Below, piece by piece: positions 35,688-43,215 of a stretch of DNA of 64,000 nucleotides; within the stretch, counting starts at the first letter, position 1, and each line of letters opens with the position of its first letter. A program made the position numbers and the translations under genes. The stretch is taken from the NCBI RefSeq assembly GCF_050627025.1, contig NZ_CP192472.1, one strand, 5' to 3'. The notes below the pieces were generated by a model. That model was not told the origin of the DNA. It did not search any database and was given only the letters and a program-made list of their open reading frames with translations. The DNA is from Variovorax paradoxus_P (GTDB taxonomy: Bacteria > Pseudomonadota > Gammaproteobacteria > Burkholderiales > Burkholderiaceae_C).

Positions 35688-36581
35688 ATGCCTACCGATA
35701 TCCAAGACACCCGCCTCGTCGCGCTCAAAGCCGCGCTGGATGCCAGTCCGTACCTGAAGTTCATTCCAGGCTCGACCAATGACCCGAAGCTCGTGGACGG
35801 CCTTTACTACGAGCACAAGAAGCTCAAGTCAGGCACATGGGTGCTGTCCGTCTACCAGAATGTAATGACAGGGGGCAACGATTTCGAGATGGCGGTGGAC
35901 CCTGGCCGCCTCGCCTGGCCGGACGACGACCAACGCCCAGCTCGCCGTTGGCTTGAGGCACAGAAAGAACGACTGCAGCACCTCGAATCGGGTGTTCATT
36001 CAAGCAAACCGCCCAATGCAGTGAGGTTTGGTTTCAAGCACGAGGCCGCACTTGAGTTTGTCTCTGCGATTCGCAAGGAGCTGGCCCTTTCCAAGAACCG
36101 CTGGCAACTCCCTCAGCAGTCTCCGGTTGCTACGCCTCCAGTGTTTGTAGAGGCCTCCACCATACCCCCTCACGCAGTCGCGCCTGAGCTCACCCACGTG
36201 CAGAGCATTGCCACCGTCAACCCCACGCAGGCAATCGCGAATCGAATGCTTCAGACAGTCAAAGCTACCTGTGCTCAGTCGGGCTTGCAGTCAATCGTCG
36301 TTGCGAAGAACAAGGAATGGCACTTTCGAGACGACGAGCATTTCCTCAGCGTGGTGAATGCCCTCCTCGACCAGGCGCGAGGCCGGTGCGCGTTGTCGAA
36401 CGTTCAGCTCGACCTCACTAACAAAAACCCAGAGCTCAGCCCCTCACTCGACAGAAAGCGTTCTGACGGCCACTACGATCCGGGCAACCTCCAGATAGTT
36501 GCGAGGTTTATCAATCGTTGGAAGAGCGACATGGCGGATGACGAATTCCTACATCTCCTGAGAACAGTGAGAAGCGCTTAG
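35688..36581 (+). CDS. HNH-like endonuclease domain protein
   Basis: The product has 297 residues from the ATG at 35688; the frame is open upstream, where it shadows the previous gene. The N-terminal 110 residues carry no known domain. The C-terminal third has RCALSNVQLDLTNKNPELSP followed by SLDRKRSDGHYDPGNLQIVA and FINRWKSDM. This matches the spacing of HNH proteins of the SLDR-x-GY-x2-N type (one metal-binding Cys seen, and the second Cys lost or replaced). The DNA target is unknown. A strong hairpin-T-tract terminator lies 25 bases after the stop. Confidence 0.65.
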   Translation: MPTDIQDTRLVALKAALDASPYLKFIPGSTNDPKLVDGLYYEHKKLKSGTWVLSVYQNVMTGGNDFEMAVDPGRLAWPDDDQRPARRWLEAQKERLQHLESGVHSSKPPNAVRFGFKHEAALEFVSAIRKELALSKNRWQLPQQSPVATPPVFVEASTIPPHAVAPELTHVQSIATVNPTQAIANRMLQTVKATCAQSGLQSIVVAKNKEWHFRDDEHFLSVVNALLDQARGRCALSNVQLDLTNKNPELSPSLDRKRSDGHYDPGNLQIVARFINRWKSDMADDEFLHLLRTVRSA

Positions 36582-36606
36582 AAATTCGAGGTTCAACTAT
36601 TCCTAG

Positions 36607-36630
36607 GGCACCTGTTGAGGTGCCTTTTTT
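36607..36630 (+). terminator. Intrinsic terminator after the HNH gene
   Basis: A perfect seven-base stem, GGCACCT with AGGTGCC, and a four-base loop GTTG are followed by six T. This is a textbook rho-independent terminator placed directly downstream of the HNH-like gene. Confidence 0.85.
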
Positions 36631-36736
36631 ACGTCCACTCATTCCACCAACAACCAATCGATTACTTTCTATTTTCAAAAACTTGTTTTTCTTGTTTTAC
36701 TGCTTTGATGCTAACTACAACAACAAGAGGCAAGCC

Positions 36737-36958
36737 ATGGAAACAATCATCAGATCCTTCCGCACAGCGTCGCACGCGCTTTCAATGGCGAAGGGACGCT
36801 TCCGGCTGATGGCGTCGGCGTTCGAACTTCCCGCGATCGACGTGCAATTGCGTTGGCGTCGGCGTTTCGAGAACGACGCCGGGTTGAACTGGCTACGAGG
36901 CGTCGTCGTGGAGTTGTTCGATGGTTATGACGAGGTGGGTGCGTCGAGCAGTAGGTAA
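36737..36958 (+). pseudogene. Fragment resembling the C terminus of a LysR-type regulator
   Basis: A 73-codon frame beginning METIIRSFRT contains LPAIDVQLRWRRRFENDAGL-NWLR, which resembles the last beta-strand and helix of LysR effector domains, where a hydrophobic-W-H/R-R-x-D-x2-H-x-WLR pattern is usual. The HTH and the rest of the effector domain are missing. It could instead be a small novel gene, but the composition and position between unrelated modules favour a remnant. The 230 bases after it show no gene. Confidence 0.35.
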
Positions 36959-37189
36959 CTCGCCGATTACCTTCTCGATCGGCGAACGTGTCAGAACCCT
37001 GATCGCTCGATCGGCCGAAACGATGCGCCGCAGACGGTGATCGACGTAGTAGCCACCGTACGCCATATATCTCAGCACGACGATCGAGAAGCTAAGGAAT
37101 TGGTAGATATCGCACTGGTTGAGGGGCCGCCCCGCGCTCGACGGCACGCACCATTGGGTCGCCACCCATTATGGCTCTACGGTTCAACC

Positions 37190-38296
37190 TCATCGAACAC
37201 GCGGACCAGACGAGGTAGCATCCACGGGCTCCGGCGCTCGACTTCTCTCCATCTCGCTCCATCGATCCGCCAATCGCTGCGCATCAGTCTGCACAGCCGG
37301 CATGCGCGCGACAAAGCGCTCCACCCGTTCGGCCAACTCGGCCCGCCCCTGACTTCGAAGCGCATCCGTAACTGCGTGCCAATCCGCCACCACCGCCTGC
37401 CGCGTACGCTGCATGGTCTCTTTGCCGGCATCCAGGGTGCCTCGCTTTGTCTGCAAGGCCTGGAGCACGCTCTCCAGCTTGGCGCGCATGAAGGTCGAAG
37501 TCTTCGGCTGTCGATGCCCGGTCCGGTCGCTCGGGGGCAATTGGCCGAATGCCCGAAGCGCCCGCAGCCGATGATGGATCGCGTCTCTGTACGGCTTGCG
37601 GGTCTGTCCTCGCACTTGGCGCGGCGTGGCATTCGCTGCCACGCCCTGCTCCCGCATCAGCGCAGCAAACTGCTCGCGCCACTGCCGCAGCGTGTCCTTG
37701 CGGATGTACAGACGCCTGCCAGGTTCATATTCATGCTCGCACTTGACCACCAGATGCACATGCGGGTGCGCCTGATCGGTGTGCAGCACCATGGCGTAGC
37801 GATGCTGCAGCGCGAAGTTCTCGCGTGCGAAGACGCGCGCCGCCGCGAGCACCTTGTCCGGCGGCGTGCCGGCGGGCATGGACAGGACGATGTTGTGGAC
37901 CAGCTTCGCACGCGTGTCTTTCTGCCCCTGGGCGGGTTTCGGCTTGTACTGGCTTCTGCAAAGCTCAAGCTGCCAGTCGGCCGTGATCTCCTTGGGAGCA
38001 CCTCGTCCCTGCGGCGTCAGCCCCTCGTCGGTTTCAATCGGCAGCTTGCCATGCCGGCCGATGTAGCGCAGGTGCGCCTCGACTCCGCCGATGTCCCGCC
38101 CGCCGCCGGAGACTTTCACCATCACCTCGGGCGTACGGCCCACCGTGCGCTGAATCTGCGCGATCTGGTCGGCGCCGAAGCGGAGCTGGCCGCCCGGTCC
38201 TCGCCGACCGTAGCTCACGATGTCCAGGGTCATGTCGCGCGGCCCATCGGCCGAGCCGTGGCCGCTTTGACCCACGCGCACCATCTGTTCAGGCAT
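37190..38296 (-). CDS. MobA/VirD2-type relaxase (MOBP-like)
   Basis: The protein has 368 residues from the ATG at 38296, overlapping the mobC stop by eight bases; the longer frame is only a shadow of mobC. The metal-binding motif III is HTDQAHPHVHLVVK in the first half, with three His as in HUH relaxases. The nucleophilic Tyr is probably in GGVEAHLRYIGRHGKL near residue 80. The C-terminal half is basic and helical. Relaxases nick oriT and pilot the strand in conjugation. No type IV secretion genes are present, so the element would be mobilized by another. Confidence 0.9.
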   Translation of the reverse strand: MPEQMVRVGQSGHGSADGPRDMTLDIVSYGRRGPGGQLRFGADQIAQIQRTVGRTPEVMVKVSGGGRDIGGVEAHLRYIGRHGKLPIETDEGLTPQGRGAPKEITADWQLELCRSQYKPKPAQGQKDTRAKLVHNIVLSMPAGTPPDKVLAAARVFARENFALQHRYAMVLHTDQAHPHVHLVVKCEHEYEPGRRLYIRKDTLRQWREQFAALMREQGVAANATPRQVRGQTRKPYRDAIHHRLRALRAFGQLPPSDRTGHRQPKTSTFMRAKLESVLQALQTKRGTLDAGKETMQRTRQAVVADWHAVTDALRSQGRAELAERVERFVARMPAVQTDAQRLADRWSEMERSRAPEPVDATSSGPRVR

Positions 38297-38870
38297 GGGC
38301 ACTCCTGTCGCCGGTCTCCCAGCTGACGAGATTGCGGCGCACGATGGCCGCCGTGGCTTCGCGTGCCACCTCGACGTCCCGCCGGACCGATGCAATCGCT
38401 TCGCTGAGATCCAGCGCCGTTGGCGCCAACCAAGTGTTCGGCGCGCCGAACATTCGAAGCTTTCGCGCCAGCGCGGCCAGTTGGGCGTTGGTCACTTTGA
38501 GCTGATCCAGTTCGTTGGGCGGCAGCACGGCCGCGGCACGGACATGGTTGTGGATCAGCAGGGCCAGGTAGCTGCCTGTCTTCATGCCGCGGGCACGGGC
38601 TCGCCGCGCCGCCAACGCTCGATCGCCTTGGCGAAGCCGCAGTGTGATGCGGTCATCCAGGCCGGAGCTGCTTTCCGATTCGTTGGGGGATCGCTGTCCA
38701 CCCGCGCTCGGCGAGCTCTCGCCGTTGGTCTTGAGCACTTCGTCGACCATTTTCGCGAGCAGCTCCGACGCGCTGAGGTGATGCCGCGCGGCCAGCGCGG
38801 CGAAGCGCGCCCTCGTCTCGGGCGACACCCGGGTACCTATCACGCGGCTGGGTCGAGAGGTCTTGGTCAT
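38289..38870 (-). CDS. mobC: MobC-like relaxosome accessory protein
   Basis: The protein has 193 residues. The N-terminal part has a ribbon-helix-helix-like sequence (VIGTRVSPETRARFAALAAR) and the C-terminal part has the MobC pattern KVTNAQLAALARKLRMFGAP. It would bind oriT and help load the relaxase, whose gene overlaps its 3' end. The oriT candidate lies 27-48 bases upstream of its start, as expected for a mob operon. A 16-base perfect palindrome (GTTCGGCGCGCCGAAC) sits within its coding region at 38436-38451. Confidence 0.8.
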   Translation of the reverse strand: MTKTSRPSRVIGTRVSPETRARFAALAARHHLSASELLAKMVDEVLKTNGESSPSAGGQRSPNESESSSGLDDRITLRLRQGDRALAARRARARGMKTGSYLALLIHNHVRAAAVLPPNELDQLKVTNAQLAALARKLRMFGAPNTWLAPTALDLSEAIASVRRDVEVAREATAAIVRRNLVSWETGDRSAHA

Positions 38871-38896
38871 TGCAAGGCGGTGGCCGTAAACAATGT

Positions 38897-38918
38897 CTGA
38901 CGTCAGTCTATCCTGCCC
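38897..38918 (+). other. oriT: Putative oriT: inverted repeat plus RP4-like nic core
   Basis: A perfect ten-base palindrome CTGACGTCAG (38897-38906) is followed by CTATCCTGCCC (38908-38918). This is nearly the nic region of IncP plasmids (TATCCTG cut before C), which also has an inverted repeat on that side. Placement directly upstream of mobC and a MOBP-like relaxase supports the call. The cut would fall about 38915/38916. Confidence 0.7.
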
Positions 38919-39297
38919 TCAACACCGCGCAAGGACTCTGCCCTCGGAATTCCAGCGTCGAGCTCCCCTCGGCGTTTTGCCGCTCACGGAGCGTTGCGGT
39001 CGATCGGCAGTTCGGAGCCCTCCACGACGTTCGGCGTGCCGAACATCGATGGAGGAAGGCAGCACACGACAGCCTCAATCGAACCTCGTCGGCCTGAGCG
39101 TTCTCGCCGGGACCCAGGATTTTCTCGACGTGAATGCGATGGCCGACAGCAAGCAGGTGCGCAATTTCCGTAGCATTGGTGTCCACTCTCTCTGCAAGGC
39201 CGAAATCGTCGCGCCCTGTGTTCCGACGACGTGCAAAAAGCACACTCGCGCTTCGGTCATTCTCGAAGTGGACCTGGGTGATTGCGTAGTGCGTCAC
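38908..39297 (-). CDS. Small unknown protein running into a repeat module
   Basis: The 129-codon frame begins MTHYAITQVHFENDRSASVL, which reads like a genuine small protein. From about residue 83 onward it runs through the palindrome and repeat module and ends at the nic site, so the last 45 residues (with STLEFRGQSPCAVLRAG) are probably repeat-encoded rather than selected. The frame may be a gene whose 3' end was replaced when the module inserted. No family is recognised. Confidence 0.4.
   Translation of the reverse strand: MTHYAITQVHFENDRSASVLFARRRNTGRDDFGLAERVDTNATEIAHLLAVGHRIHVEKILGPGENAQADEVRLRLSCAAFLHRCSARRTSWRAPNCRSTATLRERQNAEGSSTLEFRGQSPCAVLRAG
38914..39050 (+). repeat. nic-proximal repeat module, copy 1
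   Basis: The copy starts at the nic core (TGCCCTCA-A-CACCGCGCAAGGA), continues with CTCTGCCCTCGGAATTCCAG and GAGCGTTGCGGTCGATCGGC, and ends with the palindrome GTTCGGCGTGCCGAAC (39029-39044) flanked by CCTCCA and TGGAGG. Two further copies lie at 40286-40428 and 40481-40697. Confidence 0.8.
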
Positions 39298-39333
39298 ACT
39301 ACTCTCCAGAGCTTAGATGCGACAGAATTGCCG

Positions 39334-39894
39334 TTACGTCAGCTCGGCAACACGATCTTGACATTGCCGTTCCAGATCGCCGAGCGCCTCTTGGACAAGG
39401 GCGAACGGATCTTTGGTTATCAAGAAGTCGCCAAGGCTGGAACCGAGCTCCTTCACGATGCCTGCATGCACGTAGAGCGCAAGCGCCGTGAGCCTTCGCA
39501 ACGCGAATACGAGGCGAACCTGGGTGACTTCGTGTTGCTCATGCACTGGGATGGCATTTGCAGCAGCGGCAACGTCAGCAAAAGGATTCCCTGCCAAAAA
39601 ATTCTCTTGTGCCTCTGCGCTCATCCGGGAGTCCAGAAACGCTGCTCTAGACGCGATTTCCATCGAGAGCAAGCGAGCCAAGGTCGCAATGACTTCAACC
39701 AAGGCCCGCATGCTTTGGCGTCGCGCATGAACTTGGTCTTGCCTCGCGGCCCGAATGGGCAGCATTGCGAACGCTCCAGCGAACACAATTGCGGCCACGG
39801 AAAAAATGGCTTGCATCCACCCGGACCACTCCGCCTTTGTCATGCAAAGCGGCCACCAGTCAATTCCAAGAAGGCAGTACTCGGGCGTCGGCAT
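39334..39894 (-). CDS. Small membrane-anchored protein of unknown function
   Basis: The protein has 186 residues. One hydrophobic segment, MQAIFSVAAIVFAGAFAMLP (residues 28-47), follows a short N-terminal stretch, and the remainder is a polar helical domain (FALRRLTALALYVHAGIVKE). This topology of one membrane helix with a cytosolic tail is common in accessory proteins of genomic islands. No family is recognised. It lies between two copies of the oriT-linked repeat and precedes the 129-codon frame on the same strand. Confidence 0.5.
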   Translation of the reverse strand: MPTPEYCLLGIDWWPLCMTKAEWSGWMQAIFSVAAIVFAGAFAMLPIRAARQDQVHARRQSMRALVEVIATLARLLSMEIASRAAFLDSRMSAEAQENFLAGNPFADVAAAANAIPVHEQHEVTQVRLVFALRRLTALALYVHAGIVKELGSSLGDFLITKDPFALVQEALGDLERQCQDRVAELT

Positions 39895-39940
39895 TCAGCT
39901 TCTCCTCGTTTGGCGGGCATCGTAACGCGGCGAGAGCGCC

Positions 39941-40129
39941 GCCGAATCAGTCCTCCTGGTCGAACTGCATCTGCAGCGCCCTGATGAACTGCGCAATCTC
40001 GGCGCGGTGCGTGCCACGGTCGCTGACGACGCCGACGGTTCATTTCGGGCCACGTTCCTCAGCGTGGATTCCGATAACTCCGACGCGGCGCACGTCGGCC
40101 TGCTGACCTCGAAGGCCCGTAAGGCCTGA
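39941..40129 (+). pseudogene. Possible 3' remnant of an unknown gene
   Basis: A plus-strand frame without a start reads ESVLLVELHLQRPDELRNLG, then VRATVADDADGSFRATFLSV, and stops after LLTSKARKA at 40127-40129. Its codon use and regular polar/hydrophobic pattern look protein-like, unlike the surrounding DNA, so it may be the tail of a lost gene. The parent gene cannot be identified. Confidence 0.3.
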
Positions 40130-40285
40130 TGCGCATGAGCAGCGCTGCTCCTTCAGCTGCTTTACGCCGCCCAGCAAGCGCGATCCAGCGCCTCACCCGG
40201 CGACTTTCCCAATGCGGCTGGTTGTCGCGCTCGCCCCGCCATGCGGAAGCACACGGTAAACGGTCGCTGCGAAATTTCCGCCGTT

Positions 40286-40428
40286 CCCGCCCTCATAGCC
40301 GCACAAGGACTTTGCCCTCGGAATTCCAGCGTCGAACTTCTGTCACCGTTTCGCCGGTCCCGAGCGTTGCGGTCGATCGGCAATTCTGAGCCCCCATCGA
40401 TATTCGGCATGCCGAACATCGATGGAGC
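40286..40428 (+). repeat. nic-proximal repeat module, copy 2
   Basis: The copy begins CCCGCCCTCATAGCCGCACA, then AGGACTTTGCCCTCGGAATT, GAGCGTTGCGGTCGATCGGC and a 32-base near-perfect palindrome (about 40394-40425) with core ATTCGGCATGCCGAAC and arms CCATCGAT/ATCGATGG. The left edge has CCCGCCC in place of the nic CCTGCCC, so it is probably not nicked. Confidence 0.8.
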
Positions 40429-40480
40429 GAAACAGCACGTCCCAACGGTAGTGAATTCACGAGCAAACATGCAACTCAGC

Positions 40481-40697
40481 CTGCCCTCATAGCCGCACGA
40501 GGACTTTGCCCGTGAAGTTTCGGCTTCCTTCTGCGACCGCCGCGTCCAGGCCACAGAAACGGAAAATTCATTCCGCTCGAAGAGCGAGCCCGCCCGGCCG
40601 CCGCGTAAATTTCCTCATCGCTCCATCAAGCAGAAGACCTCCGCTGTTGCTCCGTTCGAGAATTTCTCGGTGTTCGGCATGCCGAACACCGAGAAAT
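40481..40697 (+). repeat. nic-proximal repeat module, copy 3, with 36-bp palindrome
   Basis: The copy begins at CTGCCCTCATAGCCGCACGA, then GGACTTTGCCC, diverges, and ends in a perfect 36-base palindrome (40662-40697): half-arm ATTTCTCGGTGTTCGGCA followed by its exact complement. The core GTTCGGCATGCCGAAC is shared with copies 1 and 2; the outer arms are different but remain complementary. The stretch 39895-40798 otherwise holds no complete gene. Confidence 0.8.
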
Positions 40698-40798
40698 AGA
40701 GCCGGACAGAGAGGTGAATCTGGCACGTAGCGAATTCGAGGGAGCATCGAATTGGCATTCGCGTCGCCCCGCTGCGCGGCAGTGCCGCCAAGAGCCGC

Positions 40799-41467
40799 CT
40801 ACTCTCGCAGCGTGAACACCACTGACAGGTAAGAGACCGGCTGGGTTTGAATGACCTCAATCCCATGGAGTGCAGTCGCATCAAACAGCAGCGAGTCCCC
40901 TGCCCTCACCTCCACAGTCCTACCGCCATAGCGGTAGCTGACCTCCCCGGACAGAAAGTACAGAAACTTCAGGCCCGGGTGCTGGAAAGTCACGTAGGGA
41001 TCGGCGTCAGGCAGCAGCGTGACCAAGTAGGGCTCGACGAACAGATTGCCCGACAGTAGGTGACCCAACAGCTCGTAGCGATAGTCCGCTACGGCGCCGA
41101 CGCGATCGACGACCACTCCCTGCCCTGCGCGCACGTGGCTGAAATCCGTCCGGCGCGCCTGGTCACTGAAGAAGCGCGAAACCGGCACATGCAGCCCCTG
41201 TGCGAGGTGCTCCAAGGTCTCCACCGAAGGCGAGACCAAACCGCGCTCGATGCGAGAAAGCATCGAGGCAGAAATTCCCGAGGCCTGCGCCAGCGCTCCA
41301 CCAGAGACACCAGCCGCCATTCGCAGTGCCCTCACCTGCGCGCCTATGCGCGTCGCCGACAGGCTGCGTGCGGTAGGTGTCGGTCGGCGTGTTTTTGCGG
41401 GCAATGCAGAAGTCGGAATTCGTACCGGTCGTCCAGTCGGCAACGGTGACGCTTGATAGATAGCCAT
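40799..41467 (-). CDS. XRE-family regulator with cupin sensor domain
   Basis: The protein has 222 residues. The HTH is at about residues 42-96: IGAQVRALRMAAGVSGGALA, then ASGISASMLSRIERGLVSPS. The C-terminal cupin has YVTFQHPGLKFLYFLSGEVS and RAGDSLLFDATALHGIEVIQ. Such regulators bind a small ligand in the cupin and usually repress a metabolic gene. No enzyme gene follows. It is divergent from another XRE gene across a 65-base gap holding the palindrome GTATATAC (41486-41493), a possible operator. A decayed copy of its 3' end lies at 53.6 kb. Confidence 0.9.
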   Translation of the reverse strand: MAIYQASPLPTGRPVRIPTSALPAKTRRPTPTARSLSATRIGAQVRALRMAAGVSGGALAQASGISASMLSRIERGLVSPSVETLEHLAQGLHVPVSRFFSDQARRTDFSHVRAGQGVVVDRVGAVADYRYELLGHLLSGNLFVEPYLVTLLPDADPYVTFQHPGLKFLYFLSGEVSYRYGGRTVEVRAGDSLLFDATALHGIEVIQTQPVSYLSVVFTLRE

Positions 41468-41532
41468 GACAGGTTTCTATGAAGTGTATATACCGTCGAT
41501 TCTAGAGCTGCAAAGAAAGATCGTCAGCGGGT

Positions 41533-41898
41533 ATGCCCATCGCCGCCAAGAGATCGAACCTGCAAGCTCCAACGCACAGGGAGCCTATTTCGATTGCACT
41601 CGGCAGGCGTCTCAAGGAACTTCGGATAAAAGCGGATAGATCTCAGACCGAACTCGCCTTCGACTGCGAACTTGATCGGACCTATATATCGCTTATCGAG
41701 CGAGGGTTGGCGAATCCATCGTTGTGGACTCTTGGCACACTGGCGTTCGCACTAAAAACGACGGTTCCGGATTTATTGCAAGGCAATACGTACGTCGTTG
41801 AGCCATCCATGGGTGAGCAAAGCAGAAAGCGTCGAGTCAATCAAGCCTCCCACGAGTCCAAACTTGCCATCGGCAGCAGGCGTTCGCAATTGCGTTGA
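41533..41898 (+). CDS. XRE-family helix-turn-helix regulator
   Basis: The protein has 121 residues. The HTH spans about residues 22-80: ALGRRLKELRIKADRSQTEL, then CELDRTYISLIERGLANPSL and TLAFALKTTVPDLL. The tail after residue 85 is polar without a sensor domain. Small stand-alone XRE proteins of this type often control restriction-modification or defence genes (C-protein-like). It faces the DUF3883-like gene (convergent, 32 bases apart) and could act on the defence operon beginning at 43.2 kb; this is inferred from proximity. Confidence 0.85.
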   Translation: MPIAAKRSNLQAPTHREPISIALGRRLKELRIKADRSQTELAFDCELDRTYISLIERGLANPSLWTLGTLAFALKTTVPDLLQGNTYVVEPSMGEQSRKRRVNQASHESKLAIGSRRSQLR

Positions 41899-41930
41899 AC
41901 GTCAGTTGCTGCTCTGCGGAGGTCGGCGCC

Positions 41931-43073
41931 CTATCCCACCAAACGTCGAAACGACGCGCGAAAGTCAATGGGCTCCAGGTGAAGCTGATCTGCCAGCCGC
42001 CCCTTAAGAATGTAGAGCTTCGGCTCTTCGCGGAACTGAAACACACGATAGAGATGAAACGCCTCCTCAGCCTCTGCGGCGAAGTCCAACTCGTTGCGGC
42101 TGATGATGAAGGAGGAGGCATGGCCACCGTTGGTGGTCTTGACCTCGATGAAGCGGTGCTCTCCGGGCCGCTCATGCGAGAGGATGTCGTAGCCAATCCC
42201 GTCGCCAAGGCGATCTGAGACCCAGTCCAGCTGCTGAAATAGTTCCGGGTGCCCGGCGTCTGCGAGCCGCCATTGCTCAAAGCCGATGACCCACTGCTCA
42301 CCAGCGCGGCCAAGATTTCGGTTCGCTTCGTCGCGCTGAGCCCAGTTCGTTTTGCGCGGCAATCTGACCTTGGGCCCCTCCTTCGCCACCTGCACCAGCG
42401 CCTCAAGATTCGGCGGTTCGACCACGGATGCATGAAAAACCTGCTGGCCCGGCGTTTTGACCTCCTCCATCGCATCGACAACCTGAGATACCAGACCCGG
42501 TTGATCCAATACGAATTGCTGGACCGCTTGCCGCAAGAGGAGCTGCGCGTTGCTACGAGGCTTGTAGCCGCGGACAAAGGGCAGTTCGAGGTCGTGCAAG
42601 ACGGCACTGATGTTCTGGTACTTCAGCTCAACCGAACCTTTGCTACGCCCGCGCAACTGTTGGCGAAGCTGTGCATTGAACTCCGTCTTGGTGTAGTGCT
42701 GTTGCGTCGCTTCCAGCCGGAGCATCTCGAAATAAGAAGCGACCGTGGCCTGCACCTCGCCCGAGCTCCAGTCCTCGCCGATGCGAACGACCTCAAAGCC
42801 GAGACGCTGCAGCTTAGAACCCACGGTGGCCTCCCCGCCCGAAAAGTCCGCGGACTTCAGCGGACCCTCCTCTGGAAACTGATGGCCGAAAGCGGCTCCG
42901 ACGATGGCTTTGGAATCGCACAGCTGTCCAGTCTTCCCATCGCGAACCAGAAAATCGCGCGATTTCCCGAATCCGTATCGCGCGAGAAACGCCGTCCGAC
43001 CAAGGCGGGAAAACTCGTCCAGTGCAGCTTGAACGGCAGCAGGACTTTGGAGGCGCGAAAGTTCAGTAGCCAT
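41931..43073 (-). CDS. ScoMcrA-like / DUF3883 domain protein (putative nuclease)
   Basis: The product has 380 residues from MATELSRLQSPAAV at 43073; an earlier in-frame start adds 22 residues. The N-terminal region resembles the ScoMcrA head (DEFSRLGRTAFLARYGFGKS, then CDSKAIVGAA). The C-terminal DUF3883 core reads GIGYDILSHERPGEHRFIEV-KTTNGG, with an Asp and an Glu-Val-Lys in PD-(D/E)xK-like order, then SFIISRNELDFA. DUF3883 is frequent in helicase-containing defence systems and may read or cut modified DNA. It is divergent from the exonuclease-RecQ-UvrD gene across 142 bases, consistent with a shared control region. Confidence 0.8.
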   Translation of the reverse strand: MATELSRLQSPAAVQAALDEFSRLGRTAFLARYGFGKSRDFLVRDGKTGQLCDSKAIVGAAFGHQFPEEGPLKSADFSGGEATVGSKLQRLGFEVVRIGEDWSSGEVQATVASYFEMLRLEATQQHYTKTEFNAQLRQQLRGRSKGSVELKYQNISAVLHDLELPFVRGYKPRSNAQLLLRQAVQQFVLDQPGLVSQVVDAMEEVKTPGQQVFHASVVEPPNLEALVQVAKEGPKVRLPRKTNWAQRDEANRNLGRAGEQWVIGFEQWRLADAGHPELFQQLDWVSDRLGDGIGYDILSHERPGEHRFIEVKTTNGGHASSFIISRNELDFAAEAEEAFHLYRVFQFREEPKLYILKGRLADQLHLEPIDFRASFRRLVG

Positions 43074-43215
43074 CAGCGCTTGGGAAGAGCCGCCTCCGCG
43101 GGATAAATGCCCACGTACCAATACGGGCTCCGCTAGCAAAGCGTCCTGCTAACGGGAAGGCAACACTTTATGTTACAACGTCTTACTCTCACCTGCTGCT
43201 GATCGCCGGCCTTTA

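Noticed and set aside
36893..37165. A 90-codon minus-strand frame between the LysR-like fragment and the relaxase
   Set aside because: No ribosome site or recognisable family, and it overlaps the LysR-like fragment.
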